NCBI GenBank assembly: GCA_965221485.1
Contig: OZ244893.1
Coordinates: 3,658,001 to 3,722,000 of the forward strand
Origin: JAJEBT01 sp965221485
GTDB taxonomy: Bacteria; Pseudomonadota; Alphaproteobacteria; MPNO01; UBA830
DNA length: 64,000 nucleotides
Direction: 5' to 3'
How positions within the stretch are numbered: position 1 is the first letter of the stretch; every line of letters begins with the position of its first letter. Shown here piece by piece: positions 18,510-26,100 of the stretch. Below the pieces are notes generated by a model. That model worked only from the letters and a program-made list of their open reading frames with translations, made no database searches and was not told where the DNA came from. The position numbers and the translations under genes were made by a program.

Positions 18510-19378
18510 TTCAGGCTCCGGATGAACCCGTCAACGATAGCGTTGAATCGTCCGGGGTGCTCCCGGAACGGAAAATGCCCCGCCTCGTTGATGATGTGGA
18601 AAAACGCCTGCCGTTCCCGGGCCGCGATCATTTCGTAGAGGGGTATGCCCTGGGCAAGTGGCGCCGTCGGATCATTGTATCCCCAAACGACCTGGGTCGG
18701 CCGTTTCATGCCATGGTCACGGATCCAGTTGAGCGTCTCGGTCTTTTGCCGCGCGAGCTCTGGCAGGAACAGGCGGCCCTTCAGTCCTTCGTCCTCCATT
18801 TTGCGGACGGCTTCCAGTGTCTTAGGCAACCTGCCCACCTCGGTTACTGCATCAAGCCAGCTGTCAGTGATGTGGTCAGGGCGATAGGAATACTCCTCGT
18901 AGGTCCAACGCTGGCTGGCCCGGCTCAGGGGTTCATGGGGCGGCTGGGCATGGACGATTTCGTTTCTTCCGACGCCGGGGCCCAATGTACCGCTGTCGAC
19001 GATGGTGCAGGAACGCACGAGTTCCGGGAACTGTAGGGTCAGCCGGGTCACGAGATAGCCGCCGCGTGAATGGCCCACCAGATGGACATTCGCCAGCCCT
19101 GTCCGATCGATGAACGCGGCCGCGTGGCGGACCACTGCGTCCATCGTGTAGTCGTCGTTGCGCGGGTTTCCCGTGTGTCCCTGCCCCAGCTTGTCTGGCG
19201 CGACGACATGATATTTCGAGGCCAGGGCATCGAAATTGAATTCCCACGCTATGGCGCAGTTGGATGCATCCCTGGATCCGAAATTGCCGCCGTAGAAGAA
19301 GACGATGGTATCTCCTTCACCCGCCTCGAAATAACGGGTGTCGATCCCGTCAATGTTGATCCATTTGGGATTGTCCAT
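18506..19378 (-). CDS. Alpha/beta hydrolase, small paralogue 1
   Basis: This 290-residue hydrolase starts at ATG 19378 (MDNPKWINID) behind a strong GGAGG 7 bases upstream; the longer frame to 19420 would run into the ATPase gene. It has oxyanion loop YGGNFG, nucleophile S104 in GHSRGG, acid loop WGYNDPT and histidine in AGHFPFREHP. It is two bases from the stop of the preceding ATPase gene and overlaps the next gene (large paralogue A) by four bases, so it lies in the middle of a tightly packed operon. Substrate unknown. Confidence 0.86.
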   Translation of the reverse strand: MDNPKWINIDGIDTRYFEAGEGDTIVFFYGGNFGSRDASNCAIAWEFNFDALASKYHVVAPDKLGQGHTGNPRNDDYTMDAVVRHAAAFIDRTGLANVHLVGHSRGGYLVTRLTLQFPELVRSCTIVDSGTLGPGVGRNEIVHAQPPHEPLSRASQRWTYEEYSYRPDHITDSWLDAVTEVGRLPKTLEAVRKMEDEGLKGRLFLPELARQKTETLNWIRDHGMKRPTQVVWGYNDPTAPLAQGIPLYEMIAARERQAFFHIINEAGHFPFREHPGRFNAIVDGFIRSLN

Positions 19379-19380
19379 GA

Positions 19381-20403
19381 TCAAGCCTCCGTATGCATTC
19401 CGGAATTTGGACCCTGCCACCCTGCCGATCCATCCTCTTCCACAAGGTGGCAGGCCACCCGACGCCCGTCATCAAGCTGCCTGGACAGGGGTTCTGCCTC
19501 CATGCAGCGCTTTTCTGCGAACATGCAGCGTGGATGAAAGCTGCAACCTGACGGCGGATTGATGGGGCTCGGGACATCCCCCTGGAGCACAACGCGCTGC
19601 TTTTTCGACCGGGCGTCAGGATCGGGAGTTGGCACGGCCGAGAGCAGGGCCTGCGTGTAGGGGTGTTTCGGGTTTGTGTAGATCTGGCCCACGGTTCCGA
19701 CTTCGACGATCTTGCCCAGATACATGATCGCGACCCGATGGCTCACATGTTCGACAACCCGAAGGTCGTGGGAAATGAAGATATAGGTCAGCCTGAATTC
19801 GGTCTGCAGTTCGTTCAGAAGATTGAGAATCTGGGCCTGGATCGAGACATCAAGGGCGGAAACGGGTTCGTCGGCAATGATCAGCCTGGGCTGAAAGATG
19901 AGCGCACGCGCGATTCCGATCCTCTGGCGTTGTCCGCCGCTGAACTCGTGGGGGTAGCGGTCGTAATGATCTTCCCGCAGGCCGACGCGGTTGAGTATTC
20001 GCATCGCTGCGTCCCGTAGCTGGAGGCCGGAGGCCAGACCGTGGATCTTGAGACCTTCCGCCACAATTTCTCCGACGCGCATTCTCGGATTGAGAGACGC
20101 GTAGGGGTCCTGGAAGATGATCTGCATGCGCCTCCGCATCTCTCGCATGCCGGTGTGGTTCATCGCAAGGATGTCCCTGCCTTCGAACAGGATTTCCCCG
20201 TCCGTGGGTTCGATCAGCCGCAGGATACTGCGACCGAGTGTTGACTTTCCGCAACCGGATTCTCCCACGAGCCCGAGAGTTTCCCCGTCTTCAACGGCCA
20301 GGTTCACACCATCCACCGCGCGTACGTTCCCCATGTGCCGTGACAGGAGAGGTGACCTGAGAGGGAACCAGGTCTTCAGGTTTCTGACTTCAAGCAGCGC
20401 CAA
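19381..20403 (-). CDS. Oligopeptide-type ABC transporter ATPase, DppF-like
   Basis: This 340-residue ATPase has Walker A GESGCGKST at about 47-55, the ABC signature FSGGQRQRIGIARAL, Walker B LIIADEPVSALD and the C-terminal oligopeptide-transporter extension with four cysteines expected around CSFHPRC and the following CMEAEP, typical of the 4Fe-4S-like OppF/DppF tail. It energises the importer together with 20480-21445. It is 76 bases downstream of the DppD-like gene and 2 bases upstream of a hydrolase gene. Family certain. Confidence 0.93.
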   Translation of the reverse strand: MALLEVRNLKTWFPLRSPLLSRHMGNVRAVDGVNLAVEDGETLGLVGESGCGKSTLGRSILRLIEPTDGEILFEGRDILAMNHTGMREMRRRMQIIFQDPYASLNPRMRVGEIVAEGLKIHGLASGLQLRDAAMRILNRVGLREDHYDRYPHEFSGGQRQRIGIARALIFQPRLIIADEPVSALDVSIQAQILNLLNELQTEFRLTYIFISHDLRVVEHVSHRVAIMYLGKIVEVGTVGQIYTNPKHPYTQALLSAVPTPDPDARSKKQRVVLQGDVPSPINPPSGCSFHPRCMFAEKRCMEAEPLSRQLDDGRRVACHLVEEDGSAGWQGPNSGMHTEA

Positions 20404-20479
20404 GATTCAGTTCCCGTCCCGGCCGGTCTGCCGCCGCCCGTTTTCTCGCCAGGCTGCCGGTAAACCTGCCATGCCCGCC

Positions 20480-21445
20480 TCAATGGAATAGAAAACAGGA
20501 AACCAGGTGCCCGTCTTCCACCTTGTGCAGTTCCGGTTCGGACTCCCGGCATCTGGCTTCGGCGCGGGCGCATCGGTCACTGAAGCGGCATCCTCGCGGC
20601 AGATTGAGAGGGCTTGGAACGATCCCGGGAATGGCTTCAAGCTGGCCCGAGAGGTGGCCATAACCGGGAATGGATTTCAGGAGCCCGGCAGTGTAGGGGT
20701 GGAGGGGACGTGAAAAAATTACTTGCGGCCTGGCGCGCTCAACGATCTTTCCGGCATACATGATAGCGACATCGTCAGCTTGTTCGGCGACCACGCCGAG
20801 GTCGTGGGTGATCAGCAACAACGCCATGCCGAGCCGTTGCTGCAGCTCGGCGATGAGATCGAGAATCTGGGCCTGAATCGTCACATCAAGTGCTGTTGTG
20901 GGCTCGTCGGCGATCAGCAGGCTGGGATTGCAGGACAGCGCCATGGCGATCATCACGCGTTGCCTCATGCCGCCGCTGAGCTGGTGCGGATAATCATCGA
21001 TCCGTTTCTCGGGTTCGGGAATTTTTACAAGCCGCAGCATTTCGATTGCCTGGGTACGGGCCTTCTCGCGGCTCAGTTTCTGATGGAGGATGATGGCCTC
21101 ACTGATCTGTTTTCCGACGCTGAAAACAGGATTGAGGGAGGTCATCGGTTCCTGAAAAATCATGGAAATCTCATTGCCGCGGATTGCCTGCATGCTCGAT
21201 TCATCGCAGTTCAGCAGATTCTTTCCGCGGTAACGGATTTCCCCGCCAACAATCCGGCCGGCCGAGCGCGGGATGAGCTGCATTATTGACAACGCCGTGA
21301 CGCTCTTGCCGCAGCCTGACTCGCCAACCAGGCCCATGGTCTCTCCCTCGGCGATCTCGAAGCTCACCCCGTCGACGGCGCGAAGCTCGCCGTCCGCCGT
21401 AAAGAAAGATGTCTGAAGATTGTCGATCTCGAGCAGCAGCCCCAC
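20480..21445 (-). CDS. Oligopeptide-type ABC transporter ATPase, DppD-like
   Basis: This is the first gene of the minus-strand importer operon. I place the start at GTG 21445 (MGLLLEIDNLQTSF, 321 residues), with AAGGGGG about 10 bases upstream; the longer frame to 21514 adds a stretch unlike the family. Walker A GESGCGKSV is at 41-49, the signature is LSGGMRQRVMIAMAL and Walker B is LLIADEPTTALD. The tail has CRFSDRC and CRESEP as in DppD/OppD. It pairs with the DppF-like subunit. The gap 21446-21913 should hold the promoter for this operon and for the divergent ald. Confidence 0.92.
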   Translation of the reverse strand: MGLLLEIDNLQTSFFTADGELRAVDGVSFEIAEGETMGLVGESGCGKSVTALSIMQLIPRSAGRIVGGEIRYRGKNLLNCDESSMQAIRGNEISMIFQEPMTSLNPVFSVGKQISEAIILHQKLSREKARTQAIEMLRLVKIPEPEKRIDDYPHQLSGGMRQRVMIAMALSCNPSLLIADEPTTALDVTIQAQILDLIAELQQRLGMALLLITHDLGVVAEQADDVAIMYAGKIVERARPQVIFSRPLHPYTAGLLKSIPGYGHLSGQLEAIPGIVPSPLNLPRGCRFSDRCARAEARCRESEPELHKVEDGHLVSCFLFH

Positions 21446-21913
21446 GAGTGTCTCACCCCCTTCAGAAGGACTATAGGCGGATGTTGCCTGCTGACCAAGC
21501 GAGCATTGGTGCATCTCCTGCGGAGGGAAGTGCCACGATACGTCCCCGCGACGGCACGGGGCATTGTCATCTGTCGTTCAAGGGCTCGCAGCCGGTGCCG
21601 CACCGATCCGGTAACGGGCGTGTCGATCGTGCAGCCGGAGCCATCGCCTCGCCCACACGCGATCAAGGCAGGCTCGCTGCCAATATCGCACCCCGTCCCA
21701 TCGACTGGGCGGTCTTTCGCTCCGGCATCGCCTCTGCGGCAGAAGTTCGGTTCCAGGGTTGAACGGTCATCAGCCGTTGAAGGGAAAGCGGCGAGACGCT
21801 TCCGGTTTTTTGTTGATCCATGACCCCTCAGGCAACACAATCACCATATTGCCTTGTGAAGCTTGCCGCTGCAGGCGGCGCCATCAAGGGGTCAGGAAGG
21901 GGTAGACGGAAAC
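21446..21913. other. Divergent intergenic region between hydrolase/importer operon and ald
   Basis: This stretch of 468 bases lies between two divergently read transcription units and contains no convincing gene; the short open frames have no motif. It must contain control sequences for one or both sides. I could not identify a clear sigma-70 promoter or operator by eye. Confidence 0.5.
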
Positions 21914-23029
21914 ATGCTGGTTGGCGTTCCAAAAGAAATCAAGGTGCACGAATATCGGGTCGGCCTGATCCCCGGCAATGTTCGTGAGCTTGTGGCCCAT
22001 GGCCATCAGGTCATCATTGAAACCGGAGCCGGTACGGCCATCGGGATGACCGACCAGCATTACGAGGAGGCGGGTGCCAGGGTTGTCCCCTCAGCGGCAG
22101 ACATATTCGCGAATGCCGAACTCGTCGTGAAGGTGAAGGAACCACTGGCGCCCGAACGAGCGCAACTCAGGGACGGCCAGGTTCTTTTCACCTATCTCCA
22201 TCTTGCGGCCGATCCGGAGCAGACCCGCGAGCTTGTCGAAAGCGGGGCGACCTGCATCGCCTATGAAACGGTCACATCGCCGACCGGCAGCCTTCCCCTT
22301 CTCGCTCCGATGTCCGAGGTGGCTGGCCGGATGTCGGTCCAGGCCGGTGCCTATTTCCTCGAGAAAGCCCATGGCGGTCTGGGTATCCTGTTGGGCGGGG
22401 TACCCGGTGTTGATCCCGGCAAGGTCGTTGTTGTGGGCGGCGGTGTTGTCGGAACGCATGCGATCCATATCGCCCTGGGGATGGGGGCAGATGTCTGGGT
22501 GCTGGACCGCAATGTCGATCAATTGCGGCGTTTGTGGCAGCAATTCGGAAGACCGCTGAACACGGTGTTTTCGACACGCGACGCGATAGAGAGGCACTGC
22601 ATTGCGGCGGACCTGGTGATTGGTGGTGTCCTGGTTCCTGGCGCGGCAGCCCCCAAACTGGTCTCGGCCGAACTTGTCAGCCGGATGAAACCGGGTGCAG
22701 TCATTGTCGATGTAGCTATCGATCAGGGCGGTTGTATCGAGACATCCAGGCCAACCACGCATGATGATCCTGTCTATGTTGTGGACGATGTGGTGCATTA
22801 CTGCGTGACCAACATGCCCGGCGGTGTACCTCGCTCGTCAGCCCAGGCCCTGAACAACGCAACGCTGCCGTTCACCCTCGCAATTGCCGACAAGGGCTGG
22901 AGGGATGCGCTCCGGGATGATCCGCATTTGCGGAATGGCCTGAACGTTCATGCCGGACACATCACGCACTCGGCAGTTGCAAACAGTCTGGGACTCACCT
23001 ACCGTGACGCCATGGAAGCCATCGCCTAG
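21914..23029 (+). CDS. ald: Alanine dehydrogenase
   Basis: NAD-dependent alanine dehydrogenase converts L-alanine to pyruvate and ammonium. The ATG at 21914 (MLVGVPKEIK) gives 371 residues and puts the catalytic K75 (VKVKEP) and H96 (TYLHLA) exactly where they are numbered in well-studied homologues; the frame upstream to 21863 is not used. The NAD-binding GGGVVGTHA motif is near 175. In taurine-degrading alphaproteobacteria ald stands beside tpa and tauABC, because taurine:pyruvate aminotransferase makes alanine and Ald regenerates the pyruvate acceptor while releasing the amine nitrogen. The same role fits here, with tauABC and an omega-aminotransferase downstream. Confidence 0.95.
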   Translation: MLVGVPKEIKVHEYRVGLIPGNVRELVAHGHQVIIETGAGTAIGMTDQHYEEAGARVVPSAADIFANAELVVKVKEPLAPERAQLRDGQVLFTYLHLAADPEQTRELVESGATCIAYETVTSPTGSLPLLAPMSEVAGRMSVQAGAYFLEKAHGGLGILLGGVPGVDPGKVVVVGGGVVGTHAIHIALGMGADVWVLDRNVDQLRRLWQQFGRPLNTVFSTRDAIERHCIAADLVIGGVLVPGAAAPKLVSAELVSRMKPGAVIVDVAIDQGGCIETSRPTTHDDPVYVVDDVVHYCVTNMPGGVPRSSAQALNNATLPFTLAIADKGWRDALRDDPHLRNGLNVHAGHITHSAVANSLGLTYRDAMEAIA

Positions 23030-23151
23030 CCGCTGGCTGAATCGTATCGAAGGCAGCTCGGTGTGAACCATCCCTGTCGAGGCGGGGAGAGAACAGGAAG
23101 AGACCCACGGAATTTGCGCCAGCAATGCCGTGAGTAAAGAAAGGATTCAAC

Positions 23152-24129
23152 ATGAAAATATTCCGTAATATCGCCTTGGGCGCAATCGCATCGGCACTCG
23201 CTGTGTCAGCAGCCAGCGCCCAGCTCAAGGAAATTACCGTGGCCTACTTCCAGGAATGGCCAACGGCCAACCAGGGCGCCCAACTTGACAAGACCTACGA
23301 CAAGGAACTGGGTCTGAAAGTCAACTGGCGCGCATTTGGAAATGGTAACGAAATGTCTGCCGCCATGGCCTCGGGTAAAGTGCAGCTTGCTTACAGTCAG
23401 GGGCTTGTCCCCTTTGTGGTGGCGGTATCGAATGGCCTGAAACTCAAGCTTATCGGCGTGGCCGTGTCCTATGCAGCTGCCGATAATTGCGTCGTCAGCA
23501 AGGCCTCGGGCATCACCAAGGCGAATGCCAAGGAGCTTGAAGGCAAAAAGGTCGGTACGCCGATCGGCAACGTGACCCATTACAAGCTGTTGCGGGTGCT
23601 GGACCATCTCGGTGTGGACGCCACCAAGGTAAATATCGTGCAGATGAACGGTGCGGATGCCGCAGTTGCATTCGCTCGGGGCGACATCGTGATGGGTTGC
23701 GCGTTTGGCGGTCCCATGCTTCGTATGAAGGAGCGGGGCGAGTATCTGATGACGGCGGAAGAGCAGGAAGCGATCGGAATCCGGGTCTTTGACGTCATTT
23801 CTGCCAATGAGGATTTCATCAAGGATCATCCTGATGTTGTGCAGAAATTCATGGATGTTACGAACCGCGCCAATGTCGCTTATCGCGCAGATCCGAAAGC
23901 CGCCTTGCCCAAGATTGCAAAGGCCGCGGGTATGGACCTCAGTGATGCGTCCAACATGATTGGCATGTTTTCGTTCCCGACCAACAAGGAGCAGGCCTCT
24001 GCGGACTGGATGAACGGGACGGTCCAGAGTTTCATGAAGGCAGTCGCTGACTTCTACGTGCAGCAAAAACAGTTGGACAAGGCGCTGGACGACTATAGCG
24101 GTACGGTCGATGCCAGTTTCCTCAGGTAG
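23152..24129 (+). CDS. tauA: Taurine ABC transporter substrate-binding protein, TauA-like
   Basis: This 325-residue periplasmic binding protein has a signal peptide to about residue 23 (cut after ASA). It then reads EITVAYFQEWPTANQ and the AMASGKVQLAYSQGLVPFVVA block that I associate with the TauA of taurine-dissimilating alphaproteobacteria rather than with the E. coli sulfur-starvation TauA. A good AAAGGA ribosome site lies 6 bases before the ATG. A terminator-like hairpin follows directly, before the ATPase gene, so the binding protein should be made in excess. Taurine or a close analogue such as an N-methyltaurine is the likely ligand, from family and context. Confidence 0.85.
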   Translation: MKIFRNIALGAIASALAVSAASAQLKEITVAYFQEWPTANQGAQLDKTYDKELGLKVNWRAFGNGNEMSAAMASGKVQLAYSQGLVPFVVAVSNGLKLKLIGVAVSYAAADNCVVSKASGITKANAKELEGKKVGTPIGNVTHYKLLRVLDHLGVDATKVNIVQMNGADAAVAFARGDIVMGCAFGGPMLRMKERGEYLMTAEEQEAIGIRVFDVISANEDFIKDHPDVVQKFMDVTNRANVAYRADPKAALPKIAKAAGMDLSDASNMIGMFSFPTNKEQASADWMNGTVQSFMKAVADFYVQQKQLDKALDDYSGTVDASFLR

Positions 24130-24137
24130 CTGACAAC

Positions 24138-24172
24138 GAGGCGCGATCACTTCTGATCGCGCCTCTTTTTTT
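24138..24172 (+). terminator. Strong hairpin with U-tract between tauA and tauB
   Basis: This is a perfect 12-bp stem (GAGGCGCGATCA, 24138-24149, with TGATCGCGCCTC, 24154-24165) with a 4-base loop and seven T residues after it. It has the form of an intrinsic terminator but lies inside the tauABC unit, 33 bases before tauB. It probably works as a partial terminator that sets a high ratio of binding protein to membrane parts. A separate promoter for tauB is possible. Confidence 0.85.
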
Positions 24173-24204
24173 ATTCCCGAAAGTTTGAAACAAGGGGAGG
24201 GGCG

Positions 24205-25086
24205 ATGAAAGCGCTCTCGATTCAGGATGTCTCGATGGTGTTTACGGTGCCCGGAGGTGATCCGGTGCGTGCACTTGATCACGTCTCGCTGGATCTTGAA
24301 CCTGGTGAACTGATGTCGGTCCTGGGGCCTTCAGGCTGCGGAAAGACGACATTGCTCAACATCATAGCGGGTTTTCTGTCACCGACCGACGGACGGGTCG
24401 TGCTCCAGGATCCCGGACACCGGGAGGAGGATTCGGTTGTGACGGGGCCCGGCGCTGATCGGGGCGTGATCAGCGACGATAGCGCCTCTGTGGTGACGGG
24501 GCCCGGAGCAGAACGCGGCATGGTGTTCCAGCAGGGTGCTCTGTTCGAGTGGCTGACCGTCGAAAAGAATATCGGTTTCGGTCCGAAAATGGCGGGTGAG
24601 CGGCCTGGCGACATCAAGGTGAAGGTGGACCATCTTCTGGAAACGGTGGGCCTTCAGGATTTTGCGAAGAAGCCCGTCTACCAGCTGTCCGGCGGGATGC
24701 AACAACGTGTCGCCCTGGCCCGATGCCTGGCCAACGATCCCGAAGTCATCCTGATGGATGAACCGCTGGGTGCACTTGATGCCCTGACCAGAGAAAAAAT
24801 GCAGGGACTTGTCCTCAGGCTCTGGGAGGAAACCCGCAAGACCATCATCCTGATCACGCATTCGGTGGAAGAGGCCCTGTTTCTGGGCGAACGTCTGATC
24901 GTGATGGCGCCGCGTCCCGGCCGAATCGAGCGTCAGTACCGGTTGCCGTTCGCAAAGCGGGGTCTCAACGAGAGTCCTCGAGAGATCAAGGCCTCACCGG
25001 ACTTTATCGAAAAAAGGGAAGAAATCCTCTCCATGATCTGGGAAATGGAAGAAGAGATCATGGGGCGCGCAGGGGAAGCGGTATGA
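24205..25086 (+). CDS. tauB: Taurine-type ABC transporter ATPase, TauB-like, with internal duplication
   Basis: This 293-residue ATPase of the nitrate/sulfonate/taurine family has Walker A GPSGCGKTT at 41-49, signature LSGGMQQRVALARCL and Walker B VILMDEPLGALD. Family members have one VxGPGADRGxVFQ segment before the Q-loop. Here it occurs twice, at about residues 78-88 and 96-106, 18 residues apart, and only the second copy runs on into VFQQGALFEWLTV. The frame is intact, so the product carries a surface insertion between the Walker A region and the Q-loop. ATGA overlap couples it to tauC. Confidence 0.9.
   Translation: MKALSIQDVSMVFTVPGGDPVRALDHVSLDLEPGELMSVLGPSGCGKTTLLNIIAGFLSPTDGRVVLQDPGHREEDSVVTGPGADRGVISDDSASVVTGPGAERGMVFQQGALFEWLTVEKNIGFGPKMAGERPGDIKVKVDHLLETVGLQDFAKKPVYQLSGGMQQRVALARCLANDPEVILMDEPLGALDALTREKMQGLVLRLWEETRKTIILITHSVEEALFLGERLIVMAPRPGRIERQYRLPFAKRGLNESPREIKASPDFIEKREEILSMIWEMEEEIMGRAGEAV
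24436..24524 (+). repeat. In-frame 54-bp-period partial duplication inside tauB
   Basis: Two similar segments, 24436-24470 and 24490-24524, start 54 bases apart and share the core GTGACGGGGCCCGG before diverging gradually. The spacing is 18 codons, so the reading frame is kept. The copies differ at several third positions, so the duplication is not brand new. It inserts a second GPGA(D/E)RG motif in the ATPase. Confidence 0.8.
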
Positions 25087-25949
25087 GCAACGGCAATCAA
25101 CCTCCGAACTGGATGGTCTGGCTGGGCCTGGCGGACAACAGTTTCACGCGACAGAAAACTGTAAAATTCGGCGATGCATCAGCTGTCAATTCAGGCCGCG
25201 GCTACGGCCTCATTTCCATTCTCGCCTTTCTGGTACTCTGGTGGGTGGCAACGGCGTCAGGCTGGATCAATCCGATTTACTGGCCGCCTCTTGGCGCTGT
25301 CGTCGAGCGCGTCGGAAAGCTGCTGGATGAGGGCTTCCGCAATGTGGCCCTGTGGGATCATGTCTGGATCAGCGTCTACAGAGTACTGTCAGGTGTCGTC
25401 TATGGCGCCCTGATCGGCATTCCATTGGGGTTCGCGATGGGTCTCTGGTCGGTTGCAAAGGGATTCCTCGACCCGATCGTCGAATTTATTCGCCCGATCC
25501 CTCCGCTTGCGCTGATCCCGCTGATCATCCTGTGGTTCGGTATCGACGAGTTCGCAAAGATCTTCCTGCTGGCTCTGGCCTCGCTGTTCATCATGACAAT
25601 TGCGGCTCGCGCCGGCGTGAGCAGCGTTCGCGTGTCGAAGGTACACGCGGCCTATTCCCTGGGTGCGACCAAGCTTCAGGTTCTGATGCGTGTCGTGTTG
25701 CCGAATGCGCTGCCGGAAATATTCACTGGCTTGCGCACGGCCATGGGTGTGTGCTGGGGCACTGTGGTGGCGGCAGAACTCGTGGCCGCGGACAGGGGCA
25801 TCGGTTCGATGATCATGATCGCCAAGAATTTTCTCAACACGGATATCGTGGTGATCGGCATCGTCATTATCGGGCTGATCGGCTTCGGCATCGAAATCCT
25901 GATGCGGCTTCTGGAGCGGAAACTGATTCCCTGGCGTGGCAAGGGATAG
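25083..25949 (+). CDS. tauC: Taurine-type ABC transporter permease, TauC-like
   Basis: This 288-residue inner-membrane permease has a cytoplasmic N-terminal stretch of about 45 residues, then roughly six membrane segments, the first near 46-62 (LISILAFLVLWWVATA). The EAA-type loop reads AAYSLGATKLQVLMRVVLPN. The FIRPIPPLALIPLIILWFG block is typical of sulfonate, taurine and nitrate permeases. It overlaps tauB by four bases (ATGA). It completes the importer with tauA and tauB. The next gene, a demethylase, starts about 150 bases later. Confidence 0.9.
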   Translation: MSNGNQPPNWMVWLGLADNSFTRQKTVKFGDASAVNSGRGYGLISILAFLVLWWVATASGWINPIYWPPLGAVVERVGKLLDEGFRNVALWDHVWISVYRVLSGVVYGALIGIPLGFAMGLWSVAKGFLDPIVEFIRPIPPLALIPLIILWFGIDEFAKIFLLALASLFIMTIAARAGVSSVRVSKVHAAYSLGATKLQVLMRVVLPNALPEIFTGLRTAMGVCWGTVVAAELVAADRGIGSMIMIAKNFLNTDIVVIGIVIIGLIGFGIEILMRLLERKLIPWRGKG

Positions 25950-26100
25950 AAAGGGGCTGGCACCGGAGTTCCCGATATGAGGAAACCGGGTTTGCCCTGA
26001 CCGCGTAGGCGGCAGCACAGTTTGAATTTTGCGGCGCAGCGAGACCCGTCTCGTTGCGCCCTCAGCTTCAGCAGACCTCCAGGCAAGAGAGACAGGAACC

